Below the pieces are notes generated by a model. That model searched no databases. It was not told where the DNA came from and saw nothing but the letters and a program-made list of their open reading frames with translations. This document shows positions 6,737 through 12,768 of a stretch of DNA of 14,335 nt, piece by piece. The DNA comes from CAZSXU01 sp964610505. Lineage in GTDB: Bacteria > Arandabacterota > Arandabacteria > JAGLYR01. Made by a program: the position numbers and the translations under genes. The stretch is from NCBI GenBank assembly GCA_964610505.1, contig CAZSXU010000047.1, positions 1 to 14,335 of the forward strand, in the 5' to 3' direction. The number at the start of each line of letters is the position of its first letter. Position 1 is the first letter of the stretch.

Positions 6737-8299
6737 CTACCTGCGGGAAAGCAGCACCACCAATCGGCAGGATCCCTCATCGTCGATGGGAAGGTACGGG
6801 AGCATGAGGTCGTCGATGCCGTCCGCGTTGAGATCCCGGGCGTACTGGCGCCGGATCATGAATCCCTGCGGGGAGGGAATCTGGACCTGAAGACCCGGAC
6901 TCTCGAGGTGGAAATGCTCGACCATCAAGTCGTGGGTCCACCGGGAGAACTCCGCCAGGGACATGGGGGGCGGTTGCTCTCTGGTGAACATGGGCGGGAT
7001 TTCGTCTTTGCGGCCGAAGGCATCGGGGTCACGCGCCCAGTGGAATCGGACCGAGGAAGCATCCGTGAGAACGGCAAGATCGTTCCACCCGTCCCCGTTG
7101 AAATCCGCATCGCCGATGACGAAGCGGGGCTCGATCTTCTTTTGATCCCCCTTCTTCGCAGCCACGGAGATCCGGCGTGATACGGTCGGCTGCTCGGGGT
7201 ACAGAGATCCCGGAGAATCCGACGGCTCAAAGAGGAGAAAGTCGAACTTCACGGTGATCTTCCGGCGGGTGACCACGCGGAACAGCGCTCCCGGGATACT
7301 CGGGGGTTCGAACCTGTGGATCAGGAGGGAGGGAGCGTCGGAATCATCCGAACGGACGGCCGAGACTCCCGTCACCACAGGCCCCACGTCGAGGACCTGG
7401 AACGGCTCCGTCTCAAACCAGGCCTCCTCTCCCCGGAAAAGGTAGACGCGTCCCCTCGACCAGGAGGACAGGAAGAACTCCTTCCGCCCGTCTCCGGTTA
7501 CGTCCTCGAAGAGTGCAACGTCGTCCAGATTTTCGTCCACGATCTCCCGGGCGTCGTCCTTGTCCAGATACGGTGCGAAAGGGAGATGCCAGGCGGCCGA
7601 GACACTGCACCCGTCCGGTCCGGTTTCCAGCCGAAAGGCGCTCAGCCCGTCGGGTGTCACGCAGAGAACATCTTCCTCCGCGTCGCCGTCGAGATCGAGG
7701 ATATGGACGCGGAACGGCAGGCCGTTGGGCTTCACCGGGTCATCGGCTCTTACGAGCGGGCCCTTCCAGATCATGACTTTGTCGGGAGATCCGACATGGG
7801 CGACCAGCGTGTCCCCGCTCACGTACCAGAGATCATCGTGTCCCTCGCCGGTCATGTCGATCGCCAGGTCCAACGGACCGATGGTTCCGCCCGGAAGATC
7901 GCAGGCCGCATCGAGCAACTTGACCGGAGGCGCGAAGCCGCCTTCGTTGAAGCGAGAGGTGAACATCCCGCTGCGGGTGAGGAAGATCAGTTCCCCGTTT
8001 CCTGCCCCGCTTCGGTCGCTTACGTCGAACAGACACACATCCTCGGGTAACTCCACCGGGTCCCCGTCTCCGGCAAAGAAACCGTCGGCGTCCATGACGA
8101 AGAATCGGAGCACATGTCCGTCCCAGACGAGGAGCTCCGCCCGCGCGTCCCCGTCGAGATCCTCCGCCAGCGGCAGGCACGTGTCTCCATCCGAAACGTC
8201 GATTGCCTGGACCGAGTAGTCCTGCGCTTCCCCCGTCCGGGGGCCTGACGCCAGAAACACACATGCGAGAAGAAACCACTTCCTGCCGAATCGTACCAT
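6737..8299 (-). CDS. Secreted FG-GAP/VCBS-repeat protein
   Basis: A 520-residue exported protein built from FG-GAP/VCBS repeats, which fold into an integrin-alpha-like beta-propeller. The N-terminus MVRFGRKWFLLACVFLASGPRTGEAQD is a clear Sec signal peptide with likely cleavage after GEA. At least five calcium-binding loops of the DxDxDGxxD type are visible: DLDGDARAELLV (about 48-59), DLDGDAEEDVLCV (near 200), DVTGDGRKEFFL (near 265), DADFNGDGWNDLAVL (near 395) and DLNADGIDDLMLPY (near 490). Such proteins act at the cell surface or outside the cell in binding; no enzyme domain is visible. An in-frame ATG exists at 8323, but the ATG at 8299 is preferred because it has AGAGGAG upstream and because the predicted -10 box covers the upstream codon. 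The C-terminus (LVVLLSRR) carries no recognisable sorting signal. Confidence 0.88.
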   Translation of the reverse strand: MVRFGRKWFLLACVFLASGPRTGEAQDYSVQAIDVSDGDTCLPLAEDLDGDARAELLVWDGHVLRFFVMDADGFFAGDGDPVELPEDVCLFDVSDRSGAGNGELIFLTRSGMFTSRFNEGGFAPPVKLLDAACDLPGGTIGPLDLAIDMTGEGHDDLWYVSGDTLVAHVGSPDKVMIWKGPLVRADDPVKPNGLPFRVHILDLDGDAEEDVLCVTPDGLSAFRLETGPDGCSVSAAWHLPFAPYLDKDDAREIVDENLDDVALFEDVTGDGRKEFFLSSWSRGRVYLFRGEEAWFETEPFQVLDVGPVVTGVSAVRSDDSDAPSLLIHRFEPPSIPGALFRVVTRRKITVKFDFLLFEPSDSPGSLYPEQPTVSRRISVAAKKGDQKKIEPRFVIGDADFNGDGWNDLAVLTDASSVRFHWARDPDAFGRKDEIPPMFTREQPPPMSLAEFSRWTHDLMVEHFHLESPGLQVQIPSPQGFMIRRQYARDLNADGIDDLMLPYLPIDDEGSCRLVVLLSRR

Positions 8300-8318
8300 G
8301 CCTCTCTCTCCTCTGGAG

Positions 8319-8347
8319 ATCATAGGAGGATCGGCTCACATTGTCCA
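8319..8347 (-). promoter_or_regulatory. Sigma70-like promoter for the FG-GAP gene
   Basis: On the minus strand TGGACA (8347-8342) and TATGAT (8324-8319) are each five of six consensus bases and are separated by exactly 17 bases. The -35 box lies inside the first of three tandem 38-bp repeats. The predicted start near 8312 leaves a short leader holding the AGAGGAG ribosome site of the gene starting at 8299. Confidence 0.55.
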
Positions 8348-8439
8348 TTGTGCGATTTGCCTTGAGGATCGGCCTACATTGACCATTGTGCGGCTTGCTT
8401 TGAGGGTCGGCTCAGACTGACCATCGAGCGATTTGCTCT
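8326..8439. repeat. Three tandem imperfect 38-bp repeats
   Basis: Units lie at 8326-8363, 8364-8401 and 8402-8439, each beginning GAGGATCGG or GAGGGTCGG and ending in CTT/TTT. The middle of unit 1, CACATTGTCCATTGTG, is itself an imperfect dyad (six of eight base pairs match); units 2 and 3 keep it less well. They fill the divergent gap between the FG-GAP gene and the 73-residue protein gene, and unit 1 includes the -35 box of the former. There are three contiguous units and no spacers, so this is not a CRISPR array. Tandem regulator-binding sites are the simplest reading. Confidence 0.7.
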
Positions 8440-8467
8440 TGCGATCGCTGCGGACGGTGATCAGAAT
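8439..8467 (+). promoter_or_regulatory. Possible promoter for the 73-residue protein gene
   Basis: TTGCGA (8439-8444) and CAGAAT (8462-8467) are separated by 17 bases, each with four consensus matches. This places a start about 35 bases before the ATG at 8510. The match is modest and rests on position as much as on sequence. Confidence 0.25.
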
Positions 8468-8509
8468 GGAACGAGATGACCGACCGCATTCACAGGGAGG
8501 GATGAGTTC

Positions 8510-8731
8510 ATGTCTTGCTACTTCCGCCATCTGAAGGATGTGTTCGAGGAGGCGGGGGTCATGGTGACTCCCGAGAGCAAGAGAGCCATCGACGCGGCGA
8601 TTCACGAGATCGTCGGGGTCGAGTACAAGCATTGCCCCGAGGCGTGGAAGAGTATCAAAGAAGAGATCCGCTCAGACCCCAAGAGGAGAGAGCGCTTCAT
8701 CGCCAAGGTCAAAAGGCGGGTGGCCATGTAG
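8510..8731 (+). CDS. Small conserved-looking cytoplasmic protein beginning MSCYFRHLKDVF
   Basis: A 73-residue protein, basic at its end, predicted mostly helical, with no signal or membrane segment. I recall short proteins with a near-identical 'M(S/A)CYFRH(L/M)KD.F.EAG..VT' start and 'IHEIVGVEYK.CP..WK..K' middle in anaerobic bacteria and archaea, so I think this is a real family, but I know of no function. The visible pattern is two cysteines (Cys3 and Cys42), one next to the start and one in HCPEAWK, which could form a metal or redox site in a dimer. The GGGAGGG ribosome site lies 8-9 bases before the ATG at 8510. It diverges from the FG-GAP gene across the 38-bp tandem repeats, so the two may share control. 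It is convergent with the small membrane protein gene. Confidence 0.75.
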   Translation: MSCYFRHLKDVFEEAGVMVTPESKRAIDAAIHEIVGVEYKHCPEAWKSIKEEIRSDPKRRERFIAKVKRRVAM

Positions 8732-8741
8732 CCCTGTTTTG

Positions 8742-8768
8742 AATCCGCACAATCCGCGCAATCTGTAA
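8742..8768 (+). repeat. Three 9-bp direct repeats
   Basis: AATCCGCAC (8742-8750), AATCCGCGC (8751-8759) and AATCTGTAA (8760-8768) follow each other in the gap between two convergent genes. Short 9-base AATCCGC/AATCTG-type arrays occur between genes in many environmental bacterial genomes; no function is established that I know of. Confidence 0.45.
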
Positions 8769-8800
8769 ATCGAGGGTCTTTTCCCAACGCCCCTCAGCCA

Positions 8801-9121
8801 TCAGGCCAATGCTCCCCCCACGATGGCCCCGCAAACGAGCGCGAAATTGTGGAACACTAGGTAGGTGGTGAGCGACCCTGCCAGCATGCCGGCAACCACA
8901 AACCCGTGAAACGGCAATCCCACGACCACGAAGGACAACCATACGAGCCCCGACAGGATGATGATCGGCAGCACGCACGCGGCCAGCCCTCGAAGAACGC
9001 CGCCGGATTTCTTGCCGCCTACGATGCCCGCGAGCAGGGGGCCGAGAATCGGAAGCCAGAAGAGGAGCACCGACAGCAAGATCATCCACATCATTCCGGA
9101 AAACACCGATCCGTTTTTCAT
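8801..9121 (-). CDS. Small integral membrane protein, glycine-rich, unassigned
   Basis: A 106-residue protein that is almost entirely hydrophobic, with about four membrane segments. The start 'MMWMILLSVLLFWLPILGPLLAGIVGGKKSGG' resembles short bacterial membrane proteins with a 'LLLFWLPVIGPLIAGFVGGKKAG' motif; I recognise the pattern but not a function. The GxxGGKK turn between the first and second helix is the most distinctive element. The start is supported by GGGGAG 8 bases upstream and by a strong promoter about 70-100 bases upstream. It is monocistronic in this window. Confidence 0.75.
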   Translation of the reverse strand: MKNGSVFSGMMWMILLSVLLFWLPILGPLLAGIVGGKKSGGVLRGLAACVLPIIILSGLVWLSFVVVGLPFHGFVVAGMLAGSLTTYLVFHNFALVCGAIVGGALA

Positions 9122-9195
9122 TTCCGATTCTCCCCGGTGTCTGATTCTCGCCCTACGGCGATGAGACGAGTCATGTGGCAGAACCTCCTGGATGC

Positions 9196-9224
9196 ATTGT
9201 AGTTCGGCCCGGAGGGCCGGTCAA
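9196..9224 (-). promoter_or_regulatory. Strong sigma70-like promoter with palindromic spacer
   Basis: On the minus strand TTGACC (9224-9219) and TACAAT (9201-9196) are each five of six consensus bases at the optimal 17-base spacing. This is the best promoter match in the window and serves the small membrane protein gene, with a leader near 68 bases. The spacer holds a perfect palindrome, CGGCCC-gga-GGGCCG (9205-9219), overlapping the -35 box edge, a plausible repressor site. Confidence 0.55.
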
Positions 9225-9375
9225 CGGTTCCCGAACCCACAAATCGCTTGAGATTGGAGGCCGGGGTGCCGAGAAAGGGTATCAGACATCGCCGGAGAGA
9301 GTAGCATCACGGCCGGTCCCGCCTGATTCACGGTCGGCCCTTGAATCGTGCGGGCGAACATCCCGGAGAGCAACC

Positions 9376-9987
9376 ATGGCTAAGGGCAGACCCGCTCGGA
9401 TTTCTATGGAGGACAATCCCTTCCTGGCCGTTCGCGTCGGAGCGGCCGAGGCTCGCCGATTGAACCGGCAGATGGTGCAACTCAGGGGCTCGCAGTACAT
9501 CAACCCCGCGCTGCTGGCGTTTGAAAGACTCCGGGCGGGGCTTCTGCGGTACACGAACGAGGAGCGCTGCGGATTGCAGGATCCTCCCGGCGACCTCCAG
9601 GATGTTTCCCCCTTCGCGTGTTCCCCGGGAATACTGCCCGAAACGGCGGGCGCCGGCCCCACGCCTGATCGTGCGCAGAACGACGATTCCCCGAATGCAC
9701 CTCGGGAATCCGGTGATGGAGAGGAGACGTTACTGGGAATCGCCACCTGGGCCCTCGATTTTCGGCTCCAGCACGCGGGCCAGGATGATTCCGGACGCGA
9801 GGAACGCCAGGAGATCTCCGAGGATCTCCACGCCGGCCATCATGGGCGGAAGCGGCATGAGGATGAAGCGCGCGCTCTGGTAGGGGATGGAAGAGATGAG
9901 CCAGACCCCGAAGCCGAACCGGACTCCCTTTCGCCAGCCCTGTCCGTCGAGCGCCGTCCGGACCCGCCGGTACACGTAGGCGAGTGA
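9376..9987 (+). CDS. RNA polymerase omega (RpoZ/Rpb6)-like protein with anomalous C-terminal run-on
   Basis: The first ~60 residues resemble the omega subunit of RNA polymerase, which binds the beta' subunit and helps core assembly. 'MEDNPFLAVRVGAAEARRLN' (11-30) corresponds to the omega 'N.F.LV..AA.RARQLN' helix, and 'NPALLAFERLRAGLLRY' (43-59) to the 'P...ALREIA.GKI.Y' helix. GGAG lies 7 bases before the ATG at 9376, which decides the start. After residue ~63 the sequence becomes Pro/Gly/Asp-rich and no longer resembles any domain. It remains open for another 140 codons and overlaps the convergent membrane-protein gene by 258 bases. I could find no nearby stop in the other two frames that would give a normal 70-90 residue omega protein. 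Only roughly 9376-9570 is supported as protein; the rest may be stop-loss or a frameshifted tail. Confidence 0.5.
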   Translation: MAKGRPARISMEDNPFLAVRVGAAEARRLNRQMVQLRGSQYINPALLAFERLRAGLLRYTNEERCGLQDPPGDLQDVSPFACSPGILPETAGAGPTPDRAQNDDSPNAPRESGDGEETLLGIATWALDFRLQHAGQDDSGREERQEISEDLHAGHHGRKRHEDEARALVGDGRDEPDPEAEPDSLSPALSVERRPDPPVHVGE

Positions 9988-10206
9988 GAACCCCAGGAAG
10001 AGGTAAACAAGGGGATACCAGGCAAAGGTCGGGTCCCCCGGGTACCGCCATAGCTGCCCCCGCTCCATGTAAAAGGGCGGCAGCACAGAGAGGCTCAGGA
10101 TGGCTCGAACGACCTGGTGCGCCAGAGCCGTCAGCACTCCGGCCTCAACCCACTTCCAGACGGTCAACACACACCCCCATGATCTCGGCACAGGATCGCC
10201 GGACAC
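9730..10206 (-). CDS. Four-TM integral membrane protein, unassigned
   Basis: A protein of up to 158 residues with about four membrane helices (near 21-44, 62-82, 93-116 and 122-147) and a charged loop YRRVRTALDGQGWRKGVRFG between the second and third. The sequence 'WYPLVYLFLGFSLAYVYRRV' and 'GVWLISSIPYQSARFILMPLPPMMAGVEILGDLLAFLASGIILARVLEP' is fully protein-like, but I do not recognise a named family. The outermost start is GTG at 10206; an internal GTG at 10170, preceded by GGGGGTGT and just before the hydrophobic region, may be the true one. It is convergent with the omega-like gene and overlaps its 3' half. This gene's clear hydrophobic pattern is the reason to doubt the antisense tail of its neighbour. 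Confidence 0.7.
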   Translation of the reverse strand: MSGDPVPRSWGCVLTVWKWVEAGVLTALAHQVVRAILSLSVLPPFYMERGQLWRYPGDPTFAWYPLVYLFLGFSLAYVYRRVRTALDGQGWRKGVRFGFGVWLISSIPYQSARFILMPLPPMMAGVEILGDLLAFLASGIILARVLEPKIEGPGGDSQ

Positions 10207-10336
10207 TCTACCAGCCCATCCCCGGGGTTGCCAGCCGAAATTTGAGCTTCCCCAACGGGAGGCCGTCGGTTATGATGTCCGGCTTATCGCGGGGGTGCCC
10301 TGGGAACGGCATGCGCGGCACGGGGGATCGTTGCAG

Positions 10337-11044
10337 ATGATCAAAGTCGGCTGTTGCGGCTTCACCGAGGCTCGATCCAAATACTTCAAGAAGTTCAATC
10401 TGGTAGAGGTGGATCAGACTTTCTATCAGATGCCCCAGCCCAAGACCGTCCAGCGGTGGCGCCAGGAGGCGGGCAGGAATTTCGAATTCACGGTGACTGC
10501 ATGGCAGCTGATTACGCATCCGCCCGACAGTCCGTCATACGAGAAGCTCAAGGAGCCGCTCAAACCCAAGAAACTCAGGAACTACGGTTCGTTTCAGCTG
10601 ACATCGGAAGTTCTGAGCGCCTGGGATCGGACGGTGCACGTGGCCGACGCCCTGGGGGCCCGAGTGATCGTCTTCCTTTCCTCCCCGAGTTTCATTCCCG
10701 AGAAAACTCACATCGATAATCTCACCAAGTTCTTCGGCTCGGTTGAACGCCACGGTTTACGGATGGTGTGGGAACCTGGAAGAAACTGGCCGGAGGATCT
10801 GGTGATGTCCCTTTGCAGAGATCTCGAGCTGACCCACGGTGCGGACCTCCACGTGCGGCCTCCCCTCACCGCGCCCCCCTGGTACCTCCGTCTTCACGGG
10901 CAGGGGGATGTGGGGGGGCGGTACACGGACAAGAGCCTCAAGGACCTCCTGCGGGTCGCAAAGAAACTCCCCGAAACCTATGTCCTGTTTTGCCACGATG
11001 AAATGCTGGCCGATGCCACTCGCCTGAAGAAACTGATGAAGTAG
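10337..11044 (+). CDS. DUF72 domain-containing protein
   Basis: A 235-residue DUF72 protein, expected to adopt a TIM-barrel fold. The start 'MIKVGCCGFTEARSKYFKKFNLVEVDQTFYQMP', the 'FEFTVTAWQLITHPP' strand, 'ARVIVFLSSPSF', 'LRMVWEPGRNW' and 'PPWYLRLHGQGDVGGRYTDKSL' follow the DUF72 pattern closely, in the shorter form seen in bacteria and archaea. The family is widespread with no established reaction. The conserved acidic and aromatic residues at the strand ends suggest an enzyme. The frame extends further upstream to 10100, but that part is antisense to the membrane-protein gene and not protein-like; the ATG at 10337, with a GGGGGA stretch about 10 bases upstream, matches the family N-terminus. 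It is transcribed alone or with BioY, 238 bases downstream. Confidence 0.92.
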   Translation: MIKVGCCGFTEARSKYFKKFNLVEVDQTFYQMPQPKTVQRWRQEAGRNFEFTVTAWQLITHPPDSPSYEKLKEPLKPKKLRNYGSFQLTSEVLSAWDRTVHVADALGARVIVFLSSPSFIPEKTHIDNLTKFFGSVERHGLRMVWEPGRNWPEDLVMSLCRDLELTHGADLHVRPPLTAPPWYLRLHGQGDVGGRYTDKSLKDLLRVAKKLPETYVLFCHDEMLADATRLKKLMK

Positions 11045-11077
11045 GCGTTGTCGAAGACGTTGTTTTCGCGCTACAGG

Positions 11078-11127
11078 GGTCCGTCAAGACGGCCCGTGGT
11101 ATCACTGACGTCCCGTCTTGACGAACC
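11078..11127. repeat. Large perfect-core inverted repeat downstream of DUF72
   Basis: CGTCAAGACGG (11082-11092) and CCGTCTTGACG (11113-11123) are perfect 11-base arms. Adding flanking GGT/ACC across one mismatch gives a 15-base stem, and an inner CGT (11095-11097)/ACG (11108-11110) can continue pairing. The position after the DUF72 stop suggests transcript termination or 3' stabilisation, but there is no T-run. It could also be a short mobile palindromic element. Confidence 0.5.
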
Positions 11128-11191
11128 GCGCCCGGAGCAGGGGATTCGTGCAACAGCCCCGGCAGTGGTGCCCCATCCGAACCCGGTGCAA

Positions 11192-11226
11192 TTGCCGTTG
11201 CATTGAGCGGCTCTCTGTGTTAGATT
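11192..11226 (+). promoter_or_regulatory. Possible promoter for bioY
   Basis: TAGATT (11221-11226) can serve as a -10 box with TTGCAT (11198-11203) 17 bases upstream; a neighbouring TTGCCG (11192-11197) is a slightly better -35 match but too far away. The region upstream of a BioY gene is where a BirA or BioR site would lie; I could not identify either consensus. Confidence 0.25.
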
Positions 11227-11282
11227 CTCCTCCGGTAGTTGCGAGACTTGAGAATCAGAACCCGAACGCGAGGGATTGAGCA

Positions 11283-11861
11283 GTGAGAAACCGAGCGACC
11301 GTCACCCATCTTGCCGGCGCGCTTTCGACCGTCCGGACCCACGGTGTTTTGCTTGCGGTGGCGCCGGCTATGGTCTTCGCCCTGTTAACGGCTGTGGGGG
11401 CGCAGATTCGCGTACCCCTGCCTTTCACGCCTGTTCCTGTGACGTTTCAAACCTTCTTCGTCTTCCTTGCGGGCGGACTTCTGGGTGCTCGGCGGGGCGC
11501 GTTCAGCCAGGTGTTGTATCTGAGTCTCGGCACGATGGGGCTTCCCGTGTTCGCCCTCGGATCGGCGGCGATTCTTGGACCCACCGGGGGCTATCTTATC
11601 GGCTTTGCCGTCTCGGCCCTTCTGGTGGGGCGGCTGACGGCCGGACATCGGGGAACGTCCCTCGTGTGGACGGCCGGTGCGATGGGACTGGGGCTCGGCG
11701 TGATCTATCTGCTGGGGACCATCCAGCTGATGGCCTTGGCGCCCATTGGTCTCGGCCACGCCGTCTGCCTGGGTGTCCTTCCGTTCCTCGTTGGGGACGT
11801 TGCCAAGTTGGCCCTGGCGGCCGGAATCGTAGTCACCGCGAGGAGGCGGAGCGCGATCTAG
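11283..11861 (+). CDS. bioY: BioY-family biotin transporter (substrate-binding S component)
   Basis: A 192-residue BioY protein with about six membrane helices, the normal size of the biotin-specific S component of ECF-type vitamin transporters. Diagnostic features are 'AQIRVPLPFTPVPVTFQTFFVFLAGGLLGARRGAFSQVLYL' (about 41-81), 'GTMGLPVFA', 'GPTGGYLIGFAVSALLVG' and the C-terminal 'VLPFLVGDVAKLALAAGI'. No EcfA/EcfT genes are nearby, so it either uses shared ECF modules encoded elsewhere or works alone, as some BioY proteins are reported to do. The start is GTG at 11283, with GAGGGA 7 bases upstream. It implies biotin uptake by this organism. The next gene on the same strand lies 115 bases downstream. 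Confidence 0.93.
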   Translation: MRNRATVTHLAGALSTVRTHGVLLAVAPAMVFALLTAVGAQIRVPLPFTPVPVTFQTFFVFLAGGLLGARRGAFSQVLYLSLGTMGLPVFALGSAAILGPTGGYLIGFAVSALLVGRLTAGHRGTSLVWTAGAMGLGLGVIYLLGTIQLMALAPIGLGHAVCLGVLPFLVGDVAKLALAAGIVVTARRRSAI

Positions 11862-11976
11862 CCCCGCCGGTGGGAATACTCGCTCTCCCAGAGACGGGGT
11901 CTTGGCTCGGGCACCGTCCGGGGCCACCCCCTCCATCCAGCTGGCCATCCGATACTCAACATGGCGGAGGCGGTGC

Positions 11977-12768
11977 ATGCCTGCAATCCGGCATTTCTTT
12001 CTAGACCTCGAAGGCACCATCGTCAGGGACAAGAACTACGAACCGATCGAAGGTGCCGTGAACTGGGTCAACGGCCTGAAGGATCGAGGGCTCGGCATTC
12101 TGGTCGCTTCCAACAACACGACGCACCCCGCGCGCGAGATCCGGCAATGCCTGGCCAATGTGGGATTCCGCCTGGAGGAGCCGGAGATCCTGACCTGTGC
12201 CCTCGTGGGGATGGACATCCTGAGAGAATGGGGGGCCCGGTCGTGCCTGGTGATCGGAGAAGACTCTTTGCGCGCCATGCTGGCGGAGGCCGGTTTCCAG
12301 GTGGATGAAGAGGCCCGGACCGAGGCGGTCGTCGTCGGCCTGGATCGGGGCTTGACCTACGAACGACTCTCCAGGGCCGTGGACGCGCTGATCGGGCAGA
12401 ACGCCCCACTTCTGGCGCTGCACTACAACCGCCTCTACCTCGATGTGGGAGGAACTCGCGGTCCATCGGTGGGGGCCGTCGTTCGAGCTCTCGAGTATGC
12501 AAGCCGCGCGCAGGCCGTCGTGGCCGGGAAACCCTCCCGGCGGTTCTACGACACCGCCCTTCGGCGGGGCTCCGCCTCCGCGGAAGAGGTTCTTTTCGTG
12601 TCCGATGATCCCTTCTCGGACCTGGTCGGCGCCAGAGGCGTGGGAATGAAAACCGCCTTTGTGCTCAGCGGCAAGTATCCTTCGGATGACGTTCTGGAGT
12701 CCATCGAACCCGCGATGAGACCGGACATCGTCGTTTCTTCCATCGGGGAAATCGAGGTTGGGGAATGA
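11977..12768 (+). CDS. HAD-superfamily IIA phosphatase (NagD/HDHD2/LHPP-like) with altered motif I
   Basis: A 263-residue HAD subfamily IIA hydrolase. Motif I is FFLDLEGTI with nucleophile Asp10 but Glu12 where most HAD phosphatases have the second Asp. Motif II Ser45 lies in VASNNTT, motif III Lys185 in AGKPS, and motif IV Asp210/Asp211/Asp215 in VSDDPFSDLVGA. The IIA cap is seen in 'VVVGLDRGLTYERL' (118-131) and 'LLALHYNRLYLD' (145-156). Relatives such as HDHD2 and LHPP also deviate at the second motif I position, so activity toward phosphate or pyrophosphate esters is possible but not assured. GGAGG lies 6 bases before the ATG at 11977, which decides the start; the frame continues upstream to 11902. 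Its stop overlaps the next gene's start by 4 bases (ATGA), indicating translational coupling to the FAH-family hydrolase. Confidence 0.9.
   Translation: MPAIRHFFLDLEGTIVRDKNYEPIEGAVNWVNGLKDRGLGILVASNNTTHPAREIRQCLANVGFRLEEPEILTCALVGMDILREWGARSCLVIGEDSLRAMLAEAGFQVDEEARTEAVVVGLDRGLTYERLSRAVDALIGQNAPLLALHYNRLYLDVGGTRGPSVGAVVRALEYASRAQAVVAGKPSRRFYDTALRRGSASAEEVLFVSDDPFSDLVGARGVGMKTAFVLSGKYPSDDVLESIEPAMRPDIVVSSIGEIEVGE

Noticed and set aside
8299..8323. Upstream start at 8323 for the FG-GAP protein
   Set aside because: It has no ribosome site and would lie within the predicted -10 box; the ATG at 8299 has AGAGGAG and gives a better signal peptide.
8326..8439. Short CRISPR-like array
   Set aside because: The three units are directly contiguous with no spacers, and no cas gene is present.
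9560..9670. Simple frameshift explaining the over-long omega-like ORF
   Set aside because: In the two other forward frames the first stops are about 100 and 320 bases further on, so a single shift would not give a normal-length omega protein; stop-loss or a genuine extension remain open.
9282..9746. Minus-strand open frame of 154 codons opposite the omega-like gene
   Set aside because: Ser/Arg/Pro-rich with no structure-like pattern, whereas the plus strand has a ribosome site and omega-like helices.
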